A DNA stretch of 64,000 bases from Methylophilus sp. TWE2 (lineage in GTDB: Bacteria > Pseudomonadota > Gammaproteobacteria > Burkholderiales > Methylophilaceae). Shown in pieces: positions 18,588-25,073 of this stretch. Below the pieces are notes generated by a model. The model was not told the DNA's origin, ran no database searches, and saw only the letters and a program-made list of their open reading frames with translations. A program made the translations under genes and the position numbers. The DNA lies in NCBI RefSeq assembly GCF_001183865.1, contig NZ_CP012020.1, positions 1-64,000 of the forward strand, in the 5' to 3' direction. The first letter of the stretch is position 1. Every line of letters begins with the position of its first letter.

Positions 18588-18920
18588 TTATCCTTCAATA
18601 TTATTATCAGTCAGTATTGCTTTTTGAGCCAAAAGAATCATTTCGCTTAAAGCTTTTGCGCTTGCTGGAGTAATCGCGCTTTCTTTCTTGAAGTGAACTC
18701 TGACTCGAGGGGTGGGTTTGATTTCCGTAAGACCTAAATAGATAGAAGGGTCTTCACCTAACCAAGCGCAAATTTTACTGAAAGTATCGAGGTCTGGAAC
18801 CTTCTTATTTTCAACTCTTGAAAGTGTTGCTGAGCTTACACCTATTTCTTTTGCAGCTTCTCTGACTCCCTTGATACTTCGCTTTCGCAGGATGTTCTCT
18901 GCTAGCAGCTCAATATTCAT
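18588..18920 (-). CDS. Xre-family regulator paired with ImmA
   Basis: A 110-residue DNA-binding protein with a Cro/C1 helix-turn-helix (GVREAAKEIGVSSATLSRVENKKVPD, about 20-45) and a polar C-terminal extension. ATG at 18920 is preferred over the in-frame GTG at 18929, because GGAG lies 9 nt upstream of the ATG but abuts the GTG. It is immediately followed by the metallopeptidase gene and faces the ubiquitin-like operon across a 149-bp gap with overlapping inverted repeats. Such repressor-protease pairs often control integrative-element or defence genes. Repression of both directions is inferred. Confidence 0.88.
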   Translation of the reverse strand: MNIELLAENILRKRSIKGVREAAKEIGVSSATLSRVENKKVPDLDTFSKICAWLGEDPSIYLGLTEIKPTPRVRVHFKKESAITPASAKALSEMILLAQKAILTDNNIEG

Positions 18921-18930
18921 TTTTGGCACT

Positions 18931-19010
18931 CCGTCTCATAAGTAATACAAAAAGTGTTTGACATGTAATACGATGCTGTGCAAAATGCAATCGTCTTACA
19001 TGTGAGACGG
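18931..19010. promoter_or_regulatory. Divergent promoter/operator between xre-immA and the ubiquitin-like operon
   Basis: Two nested inverted repeats span the gap. CCGTCTCATAAGTAA (18931-18945) against TTACATGTGAGACGG (18996-19010) agrees at 13 of 15 positions. ACATGTAATACGAT (18961-18974) against ATCGTCTTACATGT (18990-19003) agrees at 13 of 14. A rightward -35 TTGACA at 18958-18963 overlaps the second repeat, with a weak -10 CAAAAT 17 bp on. Placement fits repression by the adjacent Xre protein. Confidence 0.68.
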
Positions 19011-19069
19011 AAGTATGTTGCAGAAACCATCAATCGTCAAGCTCAATGATGAGCAGAAAGGTAATAGAA

Positions 19070-19246
19070 ATGGCAAAAAACAGGCCAAAAGGTTATGGGC
19101 GTCGTATCGGCGCAGTTAGGGGCCGCTCTCAAATGCAAACTCCATCAGGGCATTGGGTGAAGCGTGATACTGAGACGGGACGTTTTATGGAAATTAAAAC
19201 GTCAGACACAAAACCATTTAAAGGTATACGAAAGGAAAAGAAATGA
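19070..19246 (+). CDS. Small basic protein leading the ubiquitin-like operon
   Basis: A 58-residue, strongly basic protein (start MAKNRPKGYGRRIGAVRG, end GIRKEKK) rich in Gly, Arg and Lys. I recall similar short proteins upstream of bacterial multi-ubiquitin genes, but no function. ATG at 19070 is preferred over those at 19046 and 19049, because AAAGG precedes it and the sequence then starts like the relatives. Its stop overlaps the next gene's ATG (ATGA), so it is tightly coupled to the Ubl-E2 fusion. A substrate, adaptor or nucleic-acid-binding role is possible; nothing in the sequence decides. Confidence 0.65.
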   Translation: MAKNRPKGYGRRIGAVRGRSQMQTPSGHWVKRDTETGRFMEIKTSDTKPFKGIRKEKK

Positions 19247-19944
19247 GCAACGAAAAAGAAGTGATTGATCTGGCTGAATACGCCAAAGCCGACAAACCAG
19301 TCCCAAAAGAGAAACACTACAAGTTCCGTGTGGACAAAACTGAAATCACAGTCTCGCAAGAAACAATTACGGGCCGTGAAATCCTCACCTTGGCAGGTAA
19401 AAATCCTCAGAATTTTATTCTGCAGCAGAAAATTAAAGGTCAGGTAATTCGAATTGGGCTTGATGACATTGTCGATTTGACTGTGCCTGGCGTTGAACGA
19501 TTCATGACGATTCCTAATGAGGTCACAGAGGGTGAGGCACCGACAATGCGAACACAGTTTGAATTGTTACAAGAGGATCTGGAGTATCTTGAATCTTTGG
19601 GGCTGCCATGGGAAACGGTTCAAGATGACGTTCAGACGCGCCGCTTGGTAATCCATGGATTTCCGGTACCTGTTGGCTACAACGTTGATAAGGTCGATGT
19701 TTTTGTTTATCTGCCGCCGAATTATCCAGATGTACAAATCGATATGGCTTACTTTTTGCCAAATTTGGCTCGAAAAGATCAAAAACCAATAGGTGCCTTG
19801 AGTGAAGCAGTCGCAGATGGGCAGACATGGCAACGTTGGTCTCGACATAGAAATGAGTCTAGTAAATGGCGTATCGGTGAAGACAATCTACGCACACATA
19901 TGACATTAGTCAGTGACTGGCTCGAGCAGGAGCTGACGAAATGA
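19243..19944 (+). CDS. Ubiquitin-like (Multi_ubiq) domain fused to an E2-like domain
   Basis: A 233-residue fusion. Residues about 24-92 (KHYKFRVDKTEITVSQETITG, continuing to RFMTIPNE) form a beta-grasp domain of the bacterial multi-ubiquitin type, present as one copy. Residues about 98-233 match the prokaryotic E2 family E: LPPNYPDVQIDMAYFLPNL and the conserved TWQRWSRHRNES-KWR block. No cysteine occurs anywhere in the protein, so a classical thioester-forming E2 active site is absent. The protein ends EQELTK, not in a free Gly-Gly. AAGGA precedes the start. ATGA overlaps on both sides couple it to the neighbours. Family gene neighbourhoods with JAB and E1 domains are established; mechanism here is open. 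Confidence 0.85.
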   Translation: MSNEKEVIDLAEYAKADKPVPKEKHYKFRVDKTEITVSQETITGREILTLAGKNPQNFILQQKIKGQVIRIGLDDIVDLTVPGVERFMTIPNEVTEGEAPTMRTQFELLQEDLEYLESLGLPWETVQDDVQTRRLVIHGFPVPVGYNVDKVDVFVYLPPNYPDVQIDMAYFLPNLARKDQKPIGALSEAVADGQTWQRWSRHRNESSKWRIGEDNLRTHMTLVSDWLEQELTK

Positions 19945-21338
19945 TGACTCACGACCAGGTATCGTTGGCCTTAACGGCTCAACATCACGAGCAATTAAAA
20001 AACCATCTTTACCCGGGCGATGGCAAAGAGGCGGTTGCAATTGGACTTTGTGGCCGCTCCTACCATAAAGGTTTCTCAACATTGCTTGTGCAAGAGATTT
20101 TTCCTATTCCCTATGCATCTTGCACGGTTCGAGAACAAGACAGAGTGACTTGGCGACCAGAGGTTTTAGAAGAGCTGCTTGCCAAAGCCATGAAGCTAAA
20201 TCTCTCTATTGTTAAATTTCACAGTCATCCAGGTGGATTCCGTCAGTTCTCTGATACTGATGACGAATCCGATGTCATGCTGTTTGAATCAGTTTATGGA
20301 TGGCTGGATACTGATTCGCCTCAGGCGAGCGTCATTATATTGCCTAATGGTGAGCTGTTTGGGCGGGCTATTACAAGCAGTGGAATTGGAAACTCGTTAC
20401 GATTAATAAGAGTCGTTGGCGATGATGTTCAGTACTACTTTGATCAGGATGGTGCTGAAGATACCCCTGAGCATGCAACGCGTGTAGTGCAAACTTTTGG
20501 TGAAGGAACCTACCGAATGTTCCGAGAGTTAAGAGCTGGAGTGGTTGGCTGCTCTGGAACGGGTAGCATCATAGTGGAGCAGTTGCTCCGGAACGACATA
20601 GGCACCTTGGTCGCAATTGATCCAAAAGTGGTTGGATCTAAGAATTTAAACAGAATATTGAATAGCACCGATGCTGATGTTCAAAGTAAAAAAAGCAAAG
20701 TTTGCTTGGTTAAGGAAACAGCCGAGAAAATAGGTCTGGGAACAGAGGTTATTCCCTATAAAGCAGATTTGCAGAGTGCGGAAGTAATTCATGCGCTGTC
20801 GCAATGTGATGTCATATTTGGATGTATGGATTCCGTGGATGGCCGTCATCTACTGAATAAATTAGCCAGTTATTACTTAATCCCATTTATAGATATGGGA
20901 GTGCGAATTGACGCAGATGGTAAAGGGGGCATTGATGCAATCAATGGTGCTGTGCACTACATCAAGCCAGGTGGTTCAAGCTTACTTAGCAGGGGTGTTT
21001 ATTCCATGCAGGATTTGGAGGCCGCCTCAATGAAACGACATGCACCAGAGCAATATGCTGAAAGATTAGATGAAGGTTATATCAAAGGGGTGCGTGTTGA
21101 TCAGCCTGCCGTGATATCAGTCAACATGCAGATCGCTTCGACAGCATTCAATGAGTTTTTGGCAAGAGTTCATCCTTATCGCATTGAGCCAAACCGTTAC
21201 TATGCTCAACGCAGAATAGTCATTAGTGATCCGGCAGCAAGCTTGGATATCGAAGAAAATAATCCCTGCCCAGTGTTTGCAAGATATCTCGCTAAGGGTG
21301 ATCAAAAACCATTATTAGGAATATTAGGCCTAGCATGA
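19941..21338 (+). CDS. JAB protease fused to an E1-like (ThiF) enzyme
   Basis: A 465-residue two-domain protein. The N-terminal JAB/JAMM domain has Glu in VQEIFPIP (about 40) and the metal motif HSHPGGFRQFSDTDD (about 94-108), the E...HxHP...SxxD signature of deubiquitinase-like metalloproteases. The C-terminal ThiF/E1 domain has the nucleotide loop GCSGTGS (about 203), then DPKVVGSKNLNRI with the conserved acidic and Arg residues. A cysteine in FGCMDSVDGRHLLNK lies near the position of E1-type motifs. The protein should process and adenylate the Ubl. It overlaps the upstream and downstream genes (ATGA). Confidence 0.9.
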   Translation: MMTHDQVSLALTAQHHEQLKNHLYPGDGKEAVAIGLCGRSYHKGFSTLLVQEIFPIPYASCTVREQDRVTWRPEVLEELLAKAMKLNLSIVKFHSHPGGFRQFSDTDDESDVMLFESVYGWLDTDSPQASVIILPNGELFGRAITSSGIGNSLRLIRVVGDDVQYYFDQDGAEDTPEHATRVVQTFGEGTYRMFRELRAGVVGCSGTGSIIVEQLLRNDIGTLVAIDPKVVGSKNLNRILNSTDADVQSKKSKVCLVKETAEKIGLGTEVIPYKADLQSAEVIHALSQCDVIFGCMDSVDGRHLLNKLASYYLIPFIDMGVRIDADGKGGIDAINGAVHYIKPGGSSLLSRGVYSMQDLEAASMKRHAPEQYAERLDEGYIKGVRVDQPAVISVNMQIASTAFNEFLARVHPYRIEPNRYYAQRRIVISDPAASLDIEENNPCPVFARYLAKGDQKPLLGILGLA

Positions 21339-21679
21339 TGAAAAGCTATCTACGTGCAATTTGGGGGTGGCTGCTTACACTTTTTGGCCAATCCCCTTTA
21401 TATCGACTTGTACTGTTGGATGAATTACCGGAAACGCCTAAGCCACAGAAAGTATATGTGATTGGCGATGCTGATACACATTGGATGGCAGCAATGATTT
21501 GTCCATGTGGCTGTGGTGATCTGATCCAATTAGCCACAGATCCAACAGGGCGACCAAGATGGGATGTAACCCAAGAAAAAGATGGTATGGCGAGTCTACA
21601 CCCTTCAGTACACCGTAAAGTTAGATGCAAAAGTCATTTTTTTGTAAAACGTGGCCGAATAATTTGGTGTAACGATTAA
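21335..21679 (+). CDS. DUF6527-family cysteine-rich protein
   Basis: A 114-residue protein with a short hydrophobic N-terminus (AIWGWLLTLFG, probably part of the fold or an anchor). Metal-ligand-like residues follow: CPCGCG near residue 65, then HRKVRCKSHFF and a C-terminal WC. The arrangement fits the DUF6527 family, whose genes sit in bacterial ubiquitin-like operons; I recall recent reports linking this family to Ubl processing, but cannot confirm here. It could instead act as a zinc-binding E3-like factor. ATGA overlap with the JAB-E1 gene makes it the last tightly coupled gene of the operon. Confidence 0.78.
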   Translation: MMKSYLRAIWGWLLTLFGQSPLYRLVLLDELPETPKPQKVYVIGDADTHWMAAMICPCGCGDLIQLATDPTGRPRWDVTQEKDGMASLHPSVHRKVRCKSHFFVKRGRIIWCND

Positions 21680-21718
21680 ATAACAATCAAAAAGCAATTT
21701 AAAGAAAGGTTTCAGTAA

Positions 21719-22525
21719 ATGGCGTCATTAGCTAGAACATTAAATAATCCATATCCGTTTTTAATTGTGGCACTTACAGCTGCCTTTTTCTTTTTAATGG
21801 CTTGGTATCGAGCAGGAACGATATTAAGCATATTAGAAAGAGTCTGGAGGCTTATTGTTGGAAAAGGGGAAATAACCGATCCCAAGTTATTAAAGTTCAA
21901 TAAGCAAATGAAAGATATTGAGCTATTTAATTTTGTATATGGCCTTAAAGTGCAATCCATTGAAAAAATGCATCAAGTAATTGAATGGATAGAGCAGCAT
22001 AAATTAGATTATGTCGATGTTAGGCGTGCAAAAAAATGGATTGATATCAAAACGCTGGATGTTCAAAGTCCAGAAAAAAGTGATACCAGATGGACTTTTG
22101 TAGCCCTGATATTTTGTATATCTCTTATGGAATTAAGTAGTTTTGCTATGGGATCAAAGTCTGCGTTATTGCAGTTTAAAGAGTCAGGAGTTTGGTTTTT
22201 CCTAGATCAAAATGAAGCCCGTGGACTTCGAGGCAATTGGACGTTAAAAGCCACGCAATGTGATGTTTCAAAGAAGGGTGTGCGCTTAGTAGCAGAACTG
22301 ACGGAGGATGAAAGCAACGTAATATGTGAGTCCTTCAAAGATAAAGGCTTAGCAGATTACCTGCAAAAAACAGTTCGGACGCAAAGGATTTTTTCTGGAT
22401 ACATCTTTTTAATTGCGTTGGGCTTTATTTATTGGATAGTAAAACATAGACTAGGCATTCTTGCTGCAAAAAGAATAAAAGAGACTTTGGGTAGCAATAA
22501 ATTGAACTGTGTAAATGAAGCTTGA
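21719..22525 (+). CDS. Predicted membrane protein at the end of the cargo
   Basis: A 268-residue protein with an N-terminal membrane span (FLIVALTAAFFFLMAWY, about 14-30), a second near 125-142 (FVALIFCISLMELSSFAM), a soluble domain between about 145 and 225, and a third span near the C-terminus (YIFLIALGFIYWIV). The cytoplasmic loop (about 35-115) is charged. AAAGG lies upstream of the ATG. It starts 39 nt after the DUF6527 gene and may be the membrane effector or partner of that operon, or independent cargo. I do not recognise the family with certainty. Confidence 0.65.
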   Translation: MASLARTLNNPYPFLIVALTAAFFFLMAWYRAGTILSILERVWRLIVGKGEITDPKLLKFNKQMKDIELFNFVYGLKVQSIEKMHQVIEWIEQHKLDYVDVRRAKKWIDIKTLDVQSPEKSDTRWTFVALIFCISLMELSSFAMGSKSALLQFKESGVWFFLDQNEARGLRGNWTLKATQCDVSKKGVRLVAELTEDESNVICESFKDKGLADYLQKTVRTQRIFSGYIFLIALGFIYWIVKHRLGILAAKRIKETLGSNKLNCVNEA

Positions 22526-22570
22526 GTATCAAGGTTATGAGACTTTCTATTACGCTGTATTATTACAACT

Positions 22571-22756
22571 ATGAAAACCGTTCAGACAGTAAAACTTAGT
22601 GAGGCAGAAATCCTTCGCATTAAACGCGAAGGGCAGGCTAAATCACGCCAATTAGTCAAAGATGGCATTCGAACCCAGGAAAGCATGTTCTTGATTCCTC
22701 CTGCAGTTGCAAAAGCATCTAAGGTTCGTTACAGAGGTTTCTCAACAATAGGGTAG
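22571..22756 (+). CDS. Small hypothetical protein next to the transposon end
   Basis: A 61-residue ORF (MKTVQTVKLSEAEILRIKREG at the start) with a helical, charged N-terminal half and no membrane span. It ends exactly where the TnsB-type repeats of the far end begin. No ribosome-binding site is visible ahead of the ATG. It might be a small DNA-binding or antitoxin-like protein. Reality of the gene is uncertain. Confidence 0.4.
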   Translation: MKTVQTVKLSEAEILRIKREGQAKSRQLVKDGIRTQESMFLIPPAVAKASKVRYRGFSTIG

Positions 22757-22892
22757 TGAAGTTTCATTAATACTGCATTTTAGTAGGATTTTTTCACTTA
22801 ATATTTTTGTTTCCAGAATAGGATCACGCACTTAATTTGAAATGTTGTTGATTTCATTAGGTGTGAGTTTTCACTTATTTTGAGAACCTACA
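22757..22892 (-). repeat. Transposon end, cargo side, with TnsB-type repeats
   Basis: Read from 22892 leftward on the minus strand, the end begins TGTAGGTTCTCAAAATAAG followed by TGAAAAC. It matches the other end at about 23 of 27 positions. Further minus-strand copies of an AATTAAGTG or ATTAAGTGAAAAA core follow near 22828-22842 and 22793-22805, and a weaker ATTAATGAAAC near 22763-22775. Three to four sites here against two at the other end gives the usual asymmetric Tn7-type ends. Confidence 0.82.
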
Positions 22893-22900
22893 ATGATTTA
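22893..22900 (+). repeat. Flanking direct repeat ATGATTTA, distal side
   Basis: Identical to 5367-5374 on the gyrB side and directly adjacent to the ACA terminus. Joining the flanks through one copy restores a plausible empty site between the gyrB stop and its terminator. Confidence 0.6.
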
Positions 22901-22924
22901 GGTATCGGTTCTTAAAATAAAAAA

Positions 22925-22948
22925 GCCCCGGAAACCCGGGGCTTTTTT
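22925..22948. terminator. Original gyrB terminator, now beyond the transposon
   Basis: GCCCCGG (22925-22931) pairs with CCGGGGC (22936-22942) around a 4-nt loop. An A run lies on one side and TTTTTT (22943-22948) on the other, so it can act in both directions. It would end gyrB on an empty chromosome and the convergent RDD gene. Confidence 0.88.
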
Positions 22949-22977
22949 GTTTCGCTCATTTTAATTATGACTGGTTT

Positions 22978-23430
22978 TCAAAAAACAACGGGCGTGCCAG
23001 AATGCTTTTTATTCCTGACCACTACGGTTCCTGCAAGTTTGTCATGCCAGCCTTGTTTGCGTCTATCAAATGCCACCCAGAGGATGCCAAGCATAAGGGG
23101 GAGCATTGCAACAAAATAGGCAAAATACCTGCCGATAGATTGACTGGTAGTCATGGGGTGGCCAGTGCTTGCATCCACTACTTTTGCGGATATCGCCATC
23201 TTTCCCGGTGTGGCCTGTCTGGTCACCCAAAACACAATAGTGGCCACTGCCGGAAAAAGATAGGAGAGCAACACATCCATTGGTCCTGTCAGCCCTTCGT
23301 TTGACCAATATTCCTCGCCATAGAACGCTGTCAGCAGTGGCCCTATGATCATCAGAATCAATATCGTATCGATGATCGCTGCGCCTACGCGAGGCCAAAA
23401 TCCCACATACTCCAGTTCTTCTGCTTGCAT
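22978..23430 (-). CDS. RDD-family membrane protein
   Basis: A protein of about 150 residues with three predicted membrane spans (AIIDTILILMIIGPLL; LSYLFPAVATIVFWVT; YFVAMLPLMLGILWVAF). The RDD signatures are present: an Arg-x-x-A-x-x-[ID]-D pair in PRVGAAIID, TPGKM, and the C-terminal W-H-D-x-x-x-GT-V-V. ATG at 23430 is preferred because GGGAGA lies 5-8 nt upstream; the frame also opens at 23442. Function of RDD proteins is mostly unknown, with transport roles proposed. It converges on the gyrB terminator. Confidence 0.85.
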   Translation of the reverse strand: MQAEELEYVGFWPRVGAAIIDTILILMIIGPLLTAFYGEEYWSNEGLTGPMDVLLSYLFPAVATIVFWVTRQATPGKMAISAKVVDASTGHPMTTSQSIGRYFAYFVAMLPLMLGILWVAFDRRKQGWHDKLAGTVVVRNKKHSGTPVVF

Positions 23431-23458
23431 GCTTTCTCCCATCGCTATGTTGTGCTTA

Positions 23459-24346
23459 TTAAAAACTCAGCCCAGTTATTTGATAGGGCGAAGAGCGTGA
23501 ACTTAATCTACTTTTTTCATGCTGATTCACCGCGGATTTCCGTTTCAAGAATGCATCCACTGTCATTGCCAGGCGTGCTGGCTCATCATAAGGCAGTCCA
23601 TGCCCAACATCAGGGATCATTTTGTATTCCAGATCAGGGTTAAGGGTATGCAACTGGCGTGCAGTCTCAGCAGACACCATCCCTTCGCTACCTAATACCA
23701 ACAAAGTCGGGATATAAATGTTTCGAATCAGCTCATCAAATTCGGGATTTGGAGGAATGAGCACGTCAAAGGCATTCACACTGGTTTGCAGCCTGGCTTC
23801 AATCAGGTGTTCAATAATCACTGAGGCACGATAGCGATGTTTGGCTTTAGCTTCTTTAAACAGTGCTTCCTTGGTGGATTTCAACATTTGTCGATGCTGC
23901 TCCACCGCTGCGTGCTTGTAAACCTCATTTTGCCATTCAGGACTGATAAAGGTAGGGTCCGCCACGATGAGGCCACTGACAGCGCTGCCCAAGCGGTTGG
24001 CGACCACCGTGGCCGTCATGCCACCCATTGAGTGACCAAGCAAGTAGGGCGATTTAATGCCCAGGGTTCTCATTAGTTCGATGACATCATTGGCATGCTC
24101 CTGGTAGGTATATCCTTGTAATGGTGCACTGGAAAGCCCATGCCCCCGCGCATCTGGCATGATGATGTCATAGTGTTGTTCAAGCGCTCTTGCCATGGGT
24201 GACCAGCAGGCACCATTTCCAGCCAAGCCATGCAAGGCAATGAGGGTGGGTTTATTACCACCCGTTCTAAGATAATGAATATTGATGCCATTCGCCCTGC
24301 AAATGCCATCCGTCCAGTGTGTAGAAGGTGTGTTTTGACGTGCCAT
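23459..24346 (-). CDS. Alpha/beta hydrolase downstream of the UmuD-like gene
   Basis: A 295-residue alpha/beta-fold hydrolase. The oxyanion motif HGLAGNG lies near residue 40, MPDARGHGLS follows at about 67, and the nucleophile Ser sits in GHSMGG (about 105). Catalytic Asp and His are expected near LVLGSEGMV and DVGHGLPYDE. The substrate is unknown; this type includes esterases and C-C hydrolases. Its start is 2 nt after the stop of the UmuD-like gene, so the two share a transcript. That association with a LexA/UmuD-type gene is unusual. The ribosome-binding site is weak. Confidence 0.85.
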   Translation of the reverse strand: MARQNTPSTHWTDGICRANGINIHYLRTGGNKPTLIALHGLAGNGACWSPMARALEQHYDIIMPDARGHGLSSAPLQGYTYQEHANDVIELMRTLGIKSPYLLGHSMGGMTATVVANRLGSAVSGLIVADPTFISPEWQNEVYKHAAVEQHRQMLKSTKEALFKEAKAKHRYRASVIIEHLIEARLQTSVNAFDVLIPPNPEFDELIRNIYIPTLLVLGSEGMVSAETARQLHTLNPDLEYKMIPDVGHGLPYDEPARLAMTVDAFLKRKSAVNQHEKSRLSSRSSPYQITGLSF

Positions 24347-24348
24347 GA

Positions 24349-24969
24349 TTAAAACTTTCTAAATGAACCGGTAACGACGCCCCAAATTTCAAACTGCATC
24401 TGCTTTGAGATTAGGATGGGCGAATATCTTCCTGAGGAGTTGGCGGGTAACAATTTGGGCATGCCATCTTTTTGCTTAGCCAGGGTTTTGACCGTGAACT
24501 CACCATCAATCATGGCCAGCACAATATCGCCAACGGCAGGGACTTTGTCTTTTTCCACCACCGCTTTGTCGCCCGGCATCAGCCCAACCTCAATCATGGA
24601 TTCCCCCTGAATGGTGACAAAAAAGGTTTTGTCGGCTTTATTGATCAGGTATTCATTGGGGTCCATACGTGATTCAACATGATCATCAGCGGGGGAGGGC
24701 AAGCCAGCGGGTACTTTTGATTCAAACAGCGGCAAGCTCAGGTTTTCCAGATCATCCGATAGCTGGGTAAACTCTTCCACGCTATCCAGGTTGTCTTTCA
24801 GCTCACTAAGGCGCTGCTTCTTGGCATAGGCCTCCAGAAAACTTGTAATGACAGGTTTTTGGCTATTAGGGACGCGGATCACGCTCGTGTCTTCTTTGTA
24901 CAAACCGGTTCCGGATTTGCGCCCGCCACCAGGTTGCCGGATACGTTCTTTTTTTATTTCTTCGCTCAT
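24349..24969 (-). CDS. UmuD/LexA-type self-cleaving S24 peptidase
   Basis: A 206-residue protein of the UmuD/MucA type. The cleavage site Ala88-Gly89 lies in KVPAGLPSPADDHVE, closely like UmuD. The catalytic dyad is Ser124 in QGESMIEVG and Lys161 in GEFTVKTL, with the family spacing of 37. The N-terminal part (RQPGGGRKSGTGLYKEDTSV and on) is longer than in UmuD and may bind DNA. It should cleave itself in the presence of RecA filaments. No umuC follows; the next gene is a hydrolase. It could be a repressor of the divergent repair genes, given the inverted repeats at its promoter. Confidence 0.85.
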   Translation of the reverse strand: MSEEIKKERIRQPGGGRKSGTGLYKEDTSVIRVPNSQKPVITSFLEAYAKKQRLSELKDNLDSVEEFTQLSDDLENLSLPLFESKVPAGLPSPADDHVESRMDPNEYLINKADKTFFVTIQGESMIEVGLMPGDKAVVEKDKVPAVGDIVLAMIDGEFTVKTLAKQKDGMPKLLPANSSGRYSPILISKQMQFEIWGVVTGSFRKF

Positions 24970-24970
24970 T

Positions 24971-25014
24971 TTATTTCTGTAACAAAAATAATGTTATTAT
25001 CGTAACAGAAATAA
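24971..25014. promoter_or_regulatory. Inverted-repeat operator between the UmuD-like and radical SAM genes
   Basis: TTATTTCTGT (24971-24980) and ACAGAAATAA (25005-25014) are perfect 10-bp inverted arms. Inside them is a second dyad, TGTTA-6-TAACA (24992-25007). The site abuts the UmuD-like start codon and lies about 60 bp upstream of the divergent radical SAM gene. It fits a LexA-like or UmuD-like autorepressor site; binding is inferred. Confidence 0.6.
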
Positions 25015-25073
25015 TATAAAGATTTCTATTATTTTTTGAATTTAATTTTTCTTGTTTCGTTCAAATCATTCAC

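Larger units (their letters stand above)
5375..22892 (+). mobile_element. Tn7-like transposon inserted behind gyrB, about 17.5 kb
   Basis: The element is bounded by TGTAGGTTC at 5375 and its inverse ending ACA at 22892. The outermost 27 bp of the two ends agree at about 23 positions. Repeated TTCGCA...GTGAAAAC or AAGTGAAAA blocks lie inside both ends, as expected for TnsB sites. It encodes Xre, TnsA, a split TnsB, TnsC and TniQ/TnsD next to the gyrB-proximal end, and cargo on the far side. Insertion just past a conserved gene end with the tns genes nearest that gene is the TnsD-type pattern. No tnsE or CRISPR-Cas genes are present. Cargo consists of two probable defence or conflict operons plus small ORFs. 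Confidence 0.93.

Noticed and set aside
19243..21338. PRTRC plasmid-system genes, which also include E2, JAB and ThiF components
   Set aside because: No PRTRC ParB-like or other signature proteins are adjacent, and the domain fusions (Ubl-E2, JAB-E1) match the multi-ubiquitin type instead.
5375..22892. CRISPR-associated transposon (CAST)
   Set aside because: No cas genes or CRISPR repeats were found within the element; the long TniQ with helix-turn-helix-like segments fits a TnsD-type selector.
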